From Paenarthrobacter nicotinovorans (GTDB lineage: Bacteria > Actinomycetota > Actinomycetes > Actinomycetales > Micrococcaceae): a stretch of 64,000 nucleotides of DNA. Made by a program: the position numbers and the translations under genes. The stretch lies in contig NZ_CP089293.1 in assembly GCF_021919345.1 (NCBI RefSeq), positions 992,001 to 1,056,000 on the forward strand. Reading direction: 5' to 3'. The notes beneath the pieces were generated by a model that was not told where the DNA came from, searched no databases, and worked only from the letters and a program-made list of their open reading frames with translations. Each line of letters begins with the position of its first letter. Position 1 is the stretch's first letter. Of the stretch, positions 35,642 through 44,535 are shown one piece after another.

Positions 35642-36775
35642 ATGAACCGCACGGCAGCGCTAAACCCAAGTCCTCGAACACTCGACGTCGAAAGCGTGGT
35701 TCATTTCGATCGGCTGGTCGGTGCCGGAGCCCGGTCAATGCACGGTTGGCACGCGCAGTCGTTGGACCTTCGCGGCTACTCGCGCCAGCTCAAAGCGATG
35801 GATCCGCAAGGTGCCATCTTCCTCGGCTGCACCTTCGACACCGGCGTGGAAGAAAGTCTGCGAAGCCGTGGCGCACTGATCTTTCCGAAGCTGCTGGGTG
35901 TTCCCTTTGACCCGTACCGCGGCACTCTCTACACCCCGGCGGAGCTCTACCGGGACATCCCGGCTACTGAGTACGAGTCCACCCTCGACGCGCAGGTCTA
36001 CCAGTGGAGCATCCTGCCCGGCCAGCGTCAGAGCCTCGACGCCACGCTCGCCGCAGCGCTGCACGATCACGCCATAGGCGACGCCCTGGACGAGGCATTG
36101 GATCAGGGCCCCTTCGCAGGTAGCAGGATTGTGGGAGTCATGGGCGGCCATGCCGCCCAGCGAGGATCCAGGGAATTCGCCGACGCCGCCCGGCTGGGCA
36201 GCCTGCTCGCCCAAGCCGGCTTCGCCGTCGCCACGGGCGGGGGTCCCGGTGCCATGGAAGCGGCCAATATGGGCGCCTACTTCAGCGGAAGGCCCGACGC
36301 CGAACTGCAGGCGGCCCTTGCGACACTCGCCGATGTCCCGGGGTTCAGGCCCTCGGTGACGGCTTGGGCGCGTCAGGCGGCGGCCGTCGTCGAACATTAC
36401 CCGCAAGGCACCCCGACCCTCGGCATCCCTACCTGGTTCTACGGGCACGAGCCGCCCAATCTGTTCGCCACCCACATCGCCAAGTACTTCGCCAACGCCA
36501 TCAGGGAAGCCATCCTGTTGGAAGTCTGCAACGGCGGGATCGTGTTCCTGCCGGGAGCGGCAGGCACGGTGCAGGAAATTTTCCAGGACGCCTGTGAGAA
36601 CTACTACGGCGCGCCCGAAACCATTACCCCCATGGTCCTGGTGGGCCGCGAACACTGGGAACGGACCTTCCCGGCGTGGCCTATGCTGCAGAGCCTGGCC
36701 GCCGGGAAGCCCATGGCGGAGCGTATCTTTTTGGTGGACACGGTGGAGGATGCGCTCGCGGTGTTGGCCCGCTAA
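35642..36775 (+). CDS. LOG-family-like nucleotide-binding protein
   Basis: The 377-residue protein has a Rossmann-type core (about 160-340) with VGVMGGHAAQRGS, ATGGGPGAMEAANMGAY and FLPGAAGTVQEIFQDA, matching the two signature segments of LOG/TIGR00730 proteins, which include cytokinin-activating nucleotide phosphoribohydrolases. The second signature has PGAAGT in place of the usual PGGxGT. An N-terminal region of about 150 residues is not part of the standard LOG fold. The catalytic role is uncertain. It is convergent with the metalloprotease gene, with a 13-bp gap. Confidence 0.75.
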   Translation: MNRTAALNPSPRTLDVESVVHFDRLVGAGARSMHGWHAQSLDLRGYSRQLKAMDPQGAIFLGCTFDTGVEESLRSRGALIFPKLLGVPFDPYRGTLYTPAELYRDIPATEYESTLDAQVYQWSILPGQRQSLDATLAAALHDHAIGDALDEALDQGPFAGSRIVGVMGGHAAQRGSREFADAARLGSLLAQAGFAVATGGGPGAMEAANMGAYFSGRPDAELQAALATLADVPGFRPSVTAWARQAAAVVEHYPQGTPTLGIPTWFYGHEPPNLFATHIAKYFANAIREAILLEVCNGGIVFLPGAAGTVQEIFQDACENYYGAPETITPMVLVGREHWERTFPAWPMLQSLAAGKPMAERIFLVDTVEDALAVLAR

Positions 36776-36788
36776 GACACAGCCCGGA

Positions 36789-37721
36789 TCAGAAGTCTTT
36801 GCTGCAAGGACCTGAACCCAGTTCCGCGAGCCCCGTCAGGTCGCCTGCGGCATATTCCCGTACCCACGATGCCTGCCCGAACATGAGTTGCCGGGGATCG
36901 TCCACGTGGTCCAGGCCCACCAGGTGTCCGAGCTCGTGCATGATGACTGCCACGCCGATGTCCTCCCCGTCCGGGGTGTCCACGATCCCGGCAAACTGTG
37001 GTGCATCCAGTGAGACTGTCCCGGTCACGTATGCCTTGTAGCCGTTGCTCAGGCCAATGGAGGAGCTTCCGCCCAGACCCACCGTCTGCCCGTTCAGGCG
37101 CGGAACCTGCTCCGGGGTGCTCCAGGCGATCAGCACCGGCGCCCAACGGTCCCCGTATCTGGCCGGCTGGTACCCGGAACGGTTGGGGGAGGGAACCTCG
37201 GAACTCGGTCCGTCGTAAATGAATCTCAACCCCGTAGCTCTCCCGGTTTCATGGACGGCCTTCTCCACAAGAACCTGCCAGGAAGCCGGTGCGAGGTCCG
37301 AATTCACCACGTAGTGGATGGGCCTGCAGGGCGAGTACGCCAAGGGCGTGCCGTCTTCTTTGACTGCCAGGAACTTGTACGAGCTGCTGGCTTGGACCAG
37401 CGGGGGCGGCGTGCCGAGGGGCGCGTCGGCTTCTTCACGTCCGGGCAGGGGATCGTCCCGTTGTCCGAAGGGTGCCAGCCCGGGACGTGGCGGCTGGCTC
37501 TGGCTTTCCGATGATCCGTAGAGGAATTGCTGCAGCTCTCCGCCGAAATAGGCTCCGGCGCACACGAGCCCCAGGATGCCCAGCAGGAACAGGATGGCGG
37601 CGACGCTGCTGTGCTTGATCGGCGGGCGGGGCTCAGGCGGCTCGTGCGGACCCGAAGGCGGAAGGTAATGGGGCCGGGGAGGATCCGGGTCCGGCCACTT
37701 GGACGACCCATAAGGTTCCAT
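36789..37721 (-). CDS. Membrane-anchored matrixin-like zinc metalloprotease
   Basis: The 310-residue protein has a proline-rich cytoplasmic N-terminus (1-38), one membrane helix (about 39-60), a linker and an extracellular domain with the zinc motif HELGHLVGLDHV (HExxHxxGxxH) near residue 265 and a Met-turn candidate QLMF. It shares the EEADAPL, SYKFLA, SPCRPIHYVVN and YGDRWAPVLI blocks with the gene at 37842. A cysteine in SPCRP and one near the C-terminus (GPCSKDF) may pair. The substrate is unknown. Confidence 0.8.
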   Translation of the reverse strand: MEPYGSSKWPDPDPPRPHYLPPSGPHEPPEPRPPIKHSSVAAILFLLGILGLVCAGAYFGGELQQFLYGSSESQSQPPRPGLAPFGQRDDPLPGREEADAPLGTPPPLVQASSSYKFLAVKEDGTPLAYSPCRPIHYVVNSDLAPASWQVLVEKAVHETGRATGLRFIYDGPSSEVPSPNRSGYQPARYGDRWAPVLIAWSTPEQVPRLNGQTVGLGGSSSIGLSNGYKAYVTGTVSLDAPQFAGIVDTPDGEDIGVAVIMHELGHLVGLDHVDDPRQLMFGQASWVREYAAGDLTGLAELGSGPCSKDF

Positions 37722-37841
37722 GGAACCCCCTGACGTGGAGGCCGCGGACGGGCGGTGGGGCGCCGCCGTCGGCCGTATTCGCCAGCATAGGTCCAGTGTC
37801 CCCGTGAGTCCATGGCCTTTGTACCCAACGCCTGAAAGCTG

Positions 37842-38735
37842 CTAGATGTCCTTGCGGCAGGGGGCTGATGCCAGGAGATGCAGGCCGTTCAGGTCACCGG
37901 CGGCCAGACCGTCCGGTGCCCCGATTTCCGGGTACATGAGCTGGATCGGATCGTCCACATGGTCCAGTCCCATCACGTGTCCCAGCTCGTGCTGCATGAC
38001 GGCAAGGACGTAGTCCGCGCCGCCGGGATCGGCCAGAAGTTCCGCGATCTGGGGTGTGTCCAGCTCCAGGCTTCCGGTGATGTAGCTTTTGGGGCCCTTG
38101 TCCAGCGAATACATGGTGCTGCCGCCCGTGCCGATGACCTTCCCTTCAAGGGCCGGTGCCACTTCTGGTGTGGTCCACGAGATCAGCAGGGGAGCCCACC
38201 GGTCGCCGTAGCGGTTGGGTTGGTAGGGCTCGCGCCGGTCCGCGGGTTGTTCGTCGGTTGTTCCGTCGTTGACGAACTGGATGCCCGAGGCTGCAGAGAT
38301 ATTGGCAATGGCCGTCGCCAGGAGGGGGTCGGTTCCCTCGGGAGCGGAGGCGTTGTTCACCACGTAGTGCAGCGGCCGGCAAGGGGAATAGCCCACCGGG
38401 GTGCCGTCGTCGTTCATGGCCAGGAACTTGTATGAATCATTGGTGGTGCCCGGTGCCGTCGGCGAGGCCAGCGGGGCGTCAGCTTCCTCAAGTCCCGGCG
38501 GTGGCGCGTCCGGAATGCGGGCCGAGGTGGGCTGTATCTTCCCGGTTTGCGGGCCGCCCGGGACGCTGACGCCCGGGAACAGTGCCGTGATGCGGGGGTC
38601 GCCATTCAGGAACCAGGACACCAGCACAGCGACCGTCGCCGCGATGAATGCCATCAGCAGGCCGAGCAGAACGCGCTGGGTTGTTCCCGATCGCCGGTGC
38701 TTCGGCACGTGCGTAGCTTCCCGCTCCCAGTCCAC
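37842..38735 (-). CDS. Membrane-anchored matrixin-like zinc metalloprotease (paralogue)
   Basis: The 297-residue protein has a basic N-terminus, one membrane helix (about 22-43), a linker and a protease domain with HELGHVMGLDHV and the Met-turn candidate QLMYPE. It is a tandem paralogue of the gene at 36789, sharing EEADAPL, SYKFLA, SPCRPLHYVVN, YGDRWAPLLI and the C-terminal cysteine (APCRKDI). The gap to its neighbour is 120 bp. The alternative start ATG within the first residues cannot be excluded. Confidence 0.8.
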   Translation of the reverse strand: MDWEREATHVPKHRRSGTTQRVLLGLLMAFIAATVAVLVSWFLNGDPRITALFPGVSVPGGPQTGKIQPTSARIPDAPPPGLEEADAPLASPTAPGTTNDSYKFLAMNDDGTPVGYSPCRPLHYVVNNASAPEGTDPLLATAIANISAASGIQFVNDGTTDEQPADRREPYQPNRYGDRWAPLLISWTTPEVAPALEGKVIGTGGSTMYSLDKGPKSYITGSLELDTPQIAELLADPGGADYVLAVMQHELGHVMGLDHVDDPIQLMYPEIGAPDGLAAGDLNGLHLLASAPCRKDI

Positions 38736-38821
38736 GGTTCTCCATTCCTCAGGCCCTTGGTCACGCGGGGCAGCGCGGAGGACGAACCAACATTACGGTC
38801 TGCCGGGGGAGCAGTCCAAAC

Positions 38822-39991
38822 TCAGACGATCGCCGCGCCGAACAGCAAACCGAGACCGTAGGTGGCAGCAGCTGCTCCCAGCCCGATGGCCAGTTGCCGC
38901 AGGCCGCGGCTGAGCGGCGACGTACCGGACAGCAAACCCACGACGGCGCCTGTCGCCAGCAGCGCGATGCCCACCAGGACTCCGGCCACCAGGAGCGCGG
39001 CCATACCCGTCATCCCGAAAAGGAAGGGCAGGATCGGAACGATGGCTCCCGAGGCGAAGAAGCAGAAACTGGACAGCGCCGCGCCCCACGCCGAACCCAC
39101 CGATTCATGCTCATCGGCCACCGGTTTCTCGGGCTGCAGGGAGAGGCTGGGATCGCAGTCGCAGCTGAACAATCCCATGCGCTCGGCTGCCCGGTGCTCG
39201 GCGGCTTCGCGGGTCATGCCGCGTGCCAGGTAAACCAGGACCAGCTCGTTGTGGTCGATGTCCAGCGACGGGGCTGCGGTGAGGGTGGCCTGGGTGGGGA
39301 GGGTGGCGTTGAGCAGTTCGCGTTGCGAGCGGACGGAGACGTATTCGCCGGCACCCATGGACAGTGCGCCGGCCAGGAGCCCTGCAACGCCGCTCATGAG
39401 GACCACGGAACTCGGTACACCCGTCGCGGCCATGCCCATGACCAGCGACAGGTTGCTCACCAAACCGTCGTTGGCGCCGAAAACTGCTGCGCGGAAGGTA
39501 CCCGAGAGCCGGTTGCGTCCACGGGTCGCCAGGCCCCGGACTACTTCCTCGTGGATTTGTTCATCGGCCACCATCGCGGGGGTGGCGGCCGGCTCGGTTC
39601 CGTAGGGGGAGCGGCCCTCTGCACGTTGCGCCAGGGCCAGGACGAAGACCGAACCGAAGTTGCGGGCCAGGAACCCCAGGAACTGGCTGCGGGCGGAAGC
39701 TGCCTTGGGCATGCCTGCGTGCTCACCCAGGAGTTTGAGCCAGTGCGCTTCATGCCGCCCTTCGGCTTCGGCCAGAGCCAGCAGGATCTGCCGTTCCTCG
39801 CCGTCGCGGCGCTGGGCGAGTTCGCGGTAGACCGCAGCCTCGGCGCGTTCATCGGCAAGGTACTGCCGCCAACGCCTGATGTCCGACGCAGTGGGTGCTG
39901 CCGGGTCTGCGGTGTGGTGGAGGGCTGCGGGTTCGATGGCGGGGTCCGGAGCGGGGCTCGACGAACTGTGGGATTCCTGGTGCATCTGCAC
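38822..39991 (-). CDS. VIT1/CCC1-family transporter with ferritin-like N-domain
   Basis: The 389-residue protein combines a ferritin-like/rubrerythrin domain (about 35-165, with metal-ligand glutamates in LADERAEAAVYRELAQ and AEAEGRHEAHWLKLLGEHAG) and a CCC1/VIT1 membrane domain (about 170-389, with AAVFGANDGLVSNLSLVMGMA and GALSMGAGEYVSVRSQREL). Family members move Fe2+ or Mn2+ out of the cytoplasm. It starts with GTG, preceded by AGGAG 6 bases earlier; ATG 39985 is an alternative. Confidence 0.88.
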   Translation of the reverse strand: MQMHQESHSSSSPAPDPAIEPAALHHTADPAAPTASDIRRWRQYLADERAEAAVYRELAQRRDGEERQILLALAEAEGRHEAHWLKLLGEHAGMPKAASARSQFLGFLARNFGSVFVLALAQRAEGRSPYGTEPAATPAMVADEQIHEEVVRGLATRGRNRLSGTFRAAVFGANDGLVSNLSLVMGMAATGVPSSVVLMSGVAGLLAGALSMGAGEYVSVRSQRELLNATLPTQATLTAAPSLDIDHNELVLVYLARGMTREAAEHRAAERMGLFSCDCDPSLSLQPEKPVADEHESVGSAWGAALSSFCFFASGAIVPILPFLFGMTGMAALLVAGVLVGIALLATGAVVGLLSGTSPLSRGLRQLAIGLGAAAATYGLGLLFGAAIV

Positions 39992-40223
39992 TTTATCTCC
40001 TGTGCTGGGTGGGGTAGTTGCGGCCCCATTGCACGCCCCACACTACCGCTTATTTGCAGGGTTTTTTGGCTGGTATTCCTTAGCTGGAATGTTCGGTGTA
40101 CCGTAATTTCCGGCTCTGCTTGACCCTCGCTTTGGCCGGTGCTCAGATGGAAGGACAGGGGCGGGGAGCCTCCCCGCACTCGGTTAGCGGGCTCTTACAG
40201 GCCCACGGGACGGAGGTTGCACC

Positions 40224-40415
40224 ATGGACACCACCGAATCACACGCCAAGTACCCGGAACGCACCACCATCGAGTCGGACCCGGCCTACGACTACGCCGA
40301 AGACCAGGAAGTGGACGAGCCCTGGGTTGAGGAAGTGGACGCCCCCGAGGACGATGAACGGGTGGTGCCGATCGATGAGACCGAGGAATTCCGTGGGGAG
40401 GAAGAGGAAATCTAG
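40224..40415 (+). CDS. Small acidic protein of unknown function
   Basis: The 63-residue protein is strongly acidic (about 24 Asp/Glu) with no hydrophobic segment and is probably intrinsically disordered. GGAGG is 7 bases before the ATG, which makes it a credible gene. Its last 4 bases overlap the stop of the convergent gene at 40412. I do not recognise a family. Confidence 0.7.
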   Translation: MDTTESHAKYPERTTIESDPAYDYAEDQEVDEPWVEEVDAPEDDERVVPIDETEEFRGEEEEI

Positions 40416-40711
40416 TCCTCGTCCCGGCTGCCGAGGGCGAACAGGCGCGGCTGGCCATCCCGTTTTCCTGTCGCGGCCACAGTAACCGTCAGGGTCCGGG
40501 ACGCCTCGCACCACGTTGAGGGCCGGACGGCCTGGGCCAGCGCTTTGGCGATCTGCTGCGGATGGGGATGCCGGAAGAACAGGGTTTCGTTCCTGGCCAC
40601 TATGGTGACCGTGCCCAGGTAAAGGTCGACGGCGGGGATCACCGTGACGGTCCGGGCTTCGGTTTGGCCGGTGGTGCTGTGGGCGTGGCTGGTATCGCTC
40701 TGATACGGCAA
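40412..40711 (-). CDS. Hypothetical protein, 99 residues
   Basis: Starts with TTG, with AGGAG 7 bases upstream (a good ribosome site). The sequence has a beta-rich pattern (TVTVIPAVDLYLGTVTIVARNETLFF, RTLTVTVAATGKRDGQPRLFAL) and no signal peptide. Function is unknown. It converges with the small acidic gene, sharing 4 bp at the 3' ends. Confidence 0.6.
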   Translation of the reverse strand: MPYQSDTSHAHSTTGQTEARTVTVIPAVDLYLGTVTIVARNETLFFRHPHPQQIAKALAQAVRPSTWCEASRTLTVTVAATGKRDGQPRLFALGSRDED

Positions 40712-40902
40712 GGTGCTGCTCCTGTGGAGAGTGCTCTTGCCCGCTCGGTTGTCTCAGGTCCGGGACGGGCCGCTTCCTCATCCGAACCACCCGTGAACAT
40801 GGGGTTGGTGCATGGCCAGTCGGAGCTTGGCGCCACATCTCTTGAAGCTGGGACAACAGTACCGCACCTGCGGTTATGAAGGCCCTTTTGCCGGGAACAA
40901 AA

Positions 40903-40945
40903 CGACGGCGGTGCTGCCCCCGTGAAGGGGGCGGCACCGCCGTCG
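40903..40945 (-). terminator. Terminator hairpin after the symporter gene
   Basis: A 19-bp stem (40903-40921 with 40927-40945) with one wobble pair and a 5-base loop lies 12 bp beyond the symporter stop. Confidence 0.8.
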
Positions 40946-40957
40946 GGTATTGCCTGG

Positions 40958-42493
40958 TTACTTGCTGCTGCCCACCGGGTGGACTTCCGGCGGCAGTTCC
41001 TCGGAGATGGCGCCGGCTACGCGCTTGTCCCAGGCCTCGCGGACGGCTGCGTCCGTGGGCGGAGTCAGCAGGGAGACCACGACGTAAACCACCAGGGAAG
41101 CACCGAGGCCCCAGTAGATGGGCTCGTTGGCGTAGACGCCGTCTTCGCTCGGGATGACACCAACCGCGTACATGATGAGCAGGGCCAGTGTCAGAACTGA
41201 GCCGACTGCCATGGACCATGCAGCCGCGATGCCCGTTCCGCGCTTCCAGACCAAGCCGCCGAGAATGGCGACCAGGAGTCCGCCTACCAGGATGTCGTAG
41301 GCGATGGTCAGGGCAACAACGACGTCCTGAGCTGCCATGGAAATCAGGACGGCAACGATGCCCAGGCCCAGGACCCAGTAGCGGTTAGCCTTGACGTCGT
41401 GCTCGGGGTTTTCCGTGTCGTCGGTGTTGATCGTCTTGCCGAACCAGCTGGCCACGAACGGGACAACGTCTGCGCGGGCCACCGTAGCGGCGGCGATCAG
41501 GGCGCCCGAAGCGGTGGACATCATCGCAGCCACAGCCGCGGCCATCACCAGTCCGCCGATGCCGACGGGCAGGATGTGGGTTGCCACCTCTGCGTAGACA
41601 ACGTCCTTGCCGAGGTTGGCGACATCGATGTCCGGGAGGGCGACGCGGGCAGCCAGGCCGATCAGTGCGCCGGCGATGCCGTAGAGGATGCAGTAAACAC
41701 CGGCGGTAGCTCCGCCCCAGCGTGCAACGGTGGCGGTCTTGGCGGTGAAAACGCGCTGCCAGATGTCCTGGCCGATCAGGAGGCCGAGGGTGTAGACCAC
41801 GAAGTAAGTGATGATGGTCTGGACGCCGATGCCGTCGATCTGGAAGAAGCTGGCGTCAAGGCGCTCACGGATGCCGTCCATTCCGCCGGCTGCGTTCAGG
41901 ACGAACGGCAGCATCAGGAAGAAAATGCCTACGGTCTTGATGAGGAACTGCACCTGGTCTGCCAAGGTGATGGACCACATGCCGCCGATGGTTGAGTAGA
42001 CCAGCACGATGGCGCCGCCGACGGCGATTGCCAACCAGCGTTCCCAGTCGAAGAGCACCACGAAGATGGTGGCGTAGGCGCCGGTGGACGTGGCGCAGAG
42101 CATGAGGGTGTAGGCCAACATCACGATTCCGGATGTCTGGGTGGCTTTGCTGCCGTATCGCAGGCTCAGCATTTGGGAGACCGTGTAGATCTTCAACCGC
42201 TGGATGGTGCCGGCGAACAGGAGGCTAAGGAGCAGCACGCCGGAGCCGATGGCCACCACGAGCCACATGCCGGAGATGCCGAACTTGTAGCCGAGGCCCA
42301 CGCCGCCCACGGTGGATGCGCCACCGAGGACCACGGCGGCCATGGTGCCTGTGTAGAGGAAGGGTCCCAGGCGGCGGCCGGCCACCAGGAAGTCGCTGTT
42401 GTTCTTTGTGCGGGACTTGCCCCACCAGCCGAAGGCCAGCATGGCGAGCAGGTACACCACCACGATTGCGATATTAATAGCCGAAGATTCCAT
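40958..42493 (-). CDS. Sodium:solute symporter (SSS family)
   Basis: The 511-residue membrane protein has about 13 helices and SSS-family features (NNSDFLVAGRRLGPF near residue 35, GGASTVGGVGLGYKFGISGMW, STASGALIAAATVARADV). It would import an organic solute with Na+. ATG 42493 has AAGGA 6 bases upstream. It is divergent from the XRE-cupin regulator at 42774 and ends in a strong hairpin. The substrate is unknown; nearby guanidino-compound genes make an amino-acid or polyamine-like solute plausible. Confidence 0.9.
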   Translation of the reverse strand: MESSAINIAIVVVYLLAMLAFGWWGKSRTKNNSDFLVAGRRLGPFLYTGTMAAVVLGGASTVGGVGLGYKFGISGMWLVVAIGSGVLLLSLLFAGTIQRLKIYTVSQMLSLRYGSKATQTSGIVMLAYTLMLCATSTGAYATIFVVLFDWERWLAIAVGGAIVLVYSTIGGMWSITLADQVQFLIKTVGIFFLMLPFVLNAAGGMDGIRERLDASFFQIDGIGVQTIITYFVVYTLGLLIGQDIWQRVFTAKTATVARWGGATAGVYCILYGIAGALIGLAARVALPDIDVANLGKDVVYAEVATHILPVGIGGLVMAAAVAAMMSTASGALIAAATVARADVVPFVASWFGKTINTDDTENPEHDVKANRYWVLGLGIVAVLISMAAQDVVVALTIAYDILVGGLLVAILGGLVWKRGTGIAAAWSMAVGSVLTLALLIMYAVGVIPSEDGVYANEPIYWGLGASLVVYVVVSLLTPPTDAAVREAWDKRVAGAISEELPPEVHPVGSSK

Positions 42494-42600
42494 GAACGGT
42501 CCTTGGAGCTGATGCACGGAGGTTGGGGTTTTCGACGATACTCCTGCGATGCGTCGAAGTCTCTGTGCGGATGATTGGAGATTTGGGTTTGGAGCTTGGG

Positions 42601-42655
42601 GATGTGTTGTGTGCCTCACAGACAACACTTGTTGCCTATGAGGATATGTTGTGAT
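42601..42655. promoter_or_regulatory. TTGT/ACAA repeats between symporter and XRE-cupin gene
   Basis: The 280-bp gap holds repeated half-sites: GTTGT near 42606, CAACACTTGTTG (inverted repeat) at 42623-42634 and GTTGT near 42648. The reverse complement includes AACAAGTGTTG, close to AACAAGTGATG upstream of the ureohydrolase at 46731. These are candidate operators for the XRE-cupin regulator. Confidence 0.45.
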
Positions 42656-42773
42656 CGGAGTAACAGTCAAGATCCTTTGGACTTGGTTACGCCCGCAGTG
42701 GCCCTGTTGGCGTGCCTCCCGGCTACTATTGCTCCAATGACAGGGCCACATGACAGGCCTGAAAGGTTCGTGA

Positions 42774-43349
42774 ATGAAGGCTCTACCCGTTGAACCGAGC
42801 AATGTTCCCGTTGCCATCGGTTCCAGAATCCGCGCAGCCCGGCAAGCGCAGCGCCTCACCATCGAGCAGGTTGCGGACGCCACCGGGTTGACCAAAGGCT
42901 TCCTGAGCCGCGTGGAGCGCGACCTGACGTCGCCGTCGGTGGCTTCCTTGGTGACCCTCTGCCAGGTTCTGTCCGTCTCCGTCGGCGACTTGTTCGCCGC
43001 GCCGGAGACCCATCTGACGCGTCGCGACGACGGCCCCAGGATCTCGCTGGGCGGCCAAGGCATTGTGGAACGCCTGCTGACCGCACGTTCCGAGCGGCGC
43101 CTGCAGATACTCCAAGCCACCATCGAGCCCCGCGGGCGCGGCGAAAACGAGCTTTACGCGGTGGACTGCGACGTGGACGTGCTGCATGTGGTCAAGGGCC
43201 GCATCAAGCTCATCCTGACCAACGAAGAATACGACCTCGAGGAAGGGGACACCCTCTCCTTCCCGGGCCGCGAACCGCATACGTGGATCAACCCGACGGA
43301 CGAAACCGTGGAAGTGCTCTGGGTACTGGTGCCCGCAGCAAGCCGGTAG
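42774..43349 (+). CDS. XRE-cupin transcriptional regulator
   Basis: The 191-residue protein has an N-terminal XRE helix-turn-helix (about 14-70, IGSRIRAARQAQRLTIEQVADATGLTKGFLSRVER) and a C-terminal cupin domain (about 115-188, with DGTLSF-like EGDTLSFPGREPHTWINP). This layout is that of PuuR-like regulators of amino-acid and polyamine use. It is divergent from the symporter. GAAAGG precedes the ATG. Confidence 0.9.
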   Translation: MKALPVEPSNVPVAIGSRIRAARQAQRLTIEQVADATGLTKGFLSRVERDLTSPSVASLVTLCQVLSVSVGDLFAAPETHLTRRDDGPRISLGGQGIVERLLTARSERRLQILQATIEPRGRGENELYAVDCDVDVLHVVKGRIKLILTNEEYDLEEGDTLSFPGREPHTWINPTDETVEVLWVLVPAASR

Positions 43350-43382
43350 TTTTCCCTCCCGGCGTTGTGCACTCCCTCCCAG

Positions 43383-44288
43383 TTACCTCCTGTATTGGAA
43401 GCCAGGGACCGGGCCGATCCCCGAAAGTCCGGGGCTCGGCTGGGCAAAGCCGTCCACCAACCGGGCGGGATCGTCACGACGCAGCTTGAGAACCGCCTGG
43501 ATCTCCGCGATCACGCGCTCCGGCTCGAACCAGATGACTTCCGGTGGGTACCTCAGGACCAAATACCCGTTGATGGTGGAGGCGTTGTTGCGTGCCAAGT
43601 CGTTGCGGAGGGCCTTTCTATCGGAGTGAAACGCGAAGCCGTCCACTTCAATAATGAGGAACTCTTCCAGAAGGAGGTCGACGCGCCCGATGCCAGGTAT
43701 TGCCACTTGGGCGTCGAATGCAATGCCGTGGGTGCGGAGCAGATGCTGTGCATCGACCTCCACAATGGACTCTGCACGCAGGTCGAGATCCTTGAGCGCG
43801 TTGAGGACGGGCCGCGACCTGTCTCCCTGCAACTGTTCCTTCAGCAGTTCCAACGGCACACCGTGCAGTCGAACCGCCGAGATTGCCATTGCCGTTGAAG
43901 CGGGCGGCGCCAGGCAAGCCATGGCATGTAGGACTACATCTTCCACCGCGGCGATTGGGAGGCTGGGATGAGGTTCGAATCTCATGGTCCTGTGCCTGAC
44001 GAACCCGGTGCCGTGACCGTGATCGCATGCCAGATGGTGGAGATCAGGTGCTTTGCGTATCCACAATCCGTAGTGTTGAGCTGCGCTGGCGCAGGAGACG
44101 TAGGAGTTGTAGCGGAGGGCGGTTGCCAACTCGGGTCTGTGATCCGCAAGCATGAAGATGCCCCGCCGGGGTTGTTTCGCACCCTTGCTTGGAAGGCGCG
44201 CGATGTCCCGGCGCGAATAGCCTGCGGCCAGGAGTTGTCCGGTCCGAGCCACGCCGCCTACTTTTTCGAGGTACTGGAAGGCGTCCAT
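43383..44288 (-). CDS. AbiEi-like N-domain and DUF559-like nuclease-fold protein
   Basis: The 301-residue protein has an N-terminal region (1-60, YLEKVGGVARTGQLLAAGYSRRDIARL) like the winged-helix of type IV antitoxins (AbiEi_4) and a C-terminal DUF559/Vsr-like domain (about 200-280) with VDLLLEEFLIIEVDGFAFHSDRKALRNDLARNN, which keeps D, E and K-like nuclease residues. Such fusions are common single genes in actinobacteria; no toxin partner is beside it. ATG 44288 is chosen because the domain starts there. Confidence 0.75.
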   Translation of the reverse strand: MDAFQYLEKVGGVARTGQLLAAGYSRRDIARLPSKGAKQPRRGIFMLADHRPELATALRYNSYVSCASAAQHYGLWIRKAPDLHHLACDHGHGTGFVRHRTMRFEPHPSLPIAAVEDVVLHAMACLAPPASTAMAISAVRLHGVPLELLKEQLQGDRSRPVLNALKDLDLRAESIVEVDAQHLLRTHGIAFDAQVAIPGIGRVDLLLEEFLIIEVDGFAFHSDRKALRNDLARNNASTINGYLVLRYPPEVIWFEPERVIAEIQAVLKLRRDDPARLVDGFAQPSPGLSGIGPVPGFQYRR

Positions 44289-44535
44289 CGGACCAGTCCA
44301 CAGGCTTCCAACGTTCCACGAAATGACGCACTTGCCGTATGTGGGCAACTCCAGCCGACGCTCCATCCCGGTTTGAGCTCCTGGTGGCGGCGCTCCTCCC
44401 CGGTTGCCGCCGCCCTTCGTCCCACGGGCCAAGCGGAGCGCCCGAAATCCGGGGATGAGCGGAGTCCGCGGGGGGACGAACTGGGGAGGAGCGCAGCCTG
44501 CGAAGGGACTAACCGGGCAGGAGCGTGCGAGGCGG

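Noticed and set aside
40812..40925. A 37-residue plus-strand frame containing a YRTCGYEG motif that recalls a zinc ribbon
   Set aside because: Only one cysteine is present, there is no ribosome site, and the frame ends inside the symporter terminator stem.
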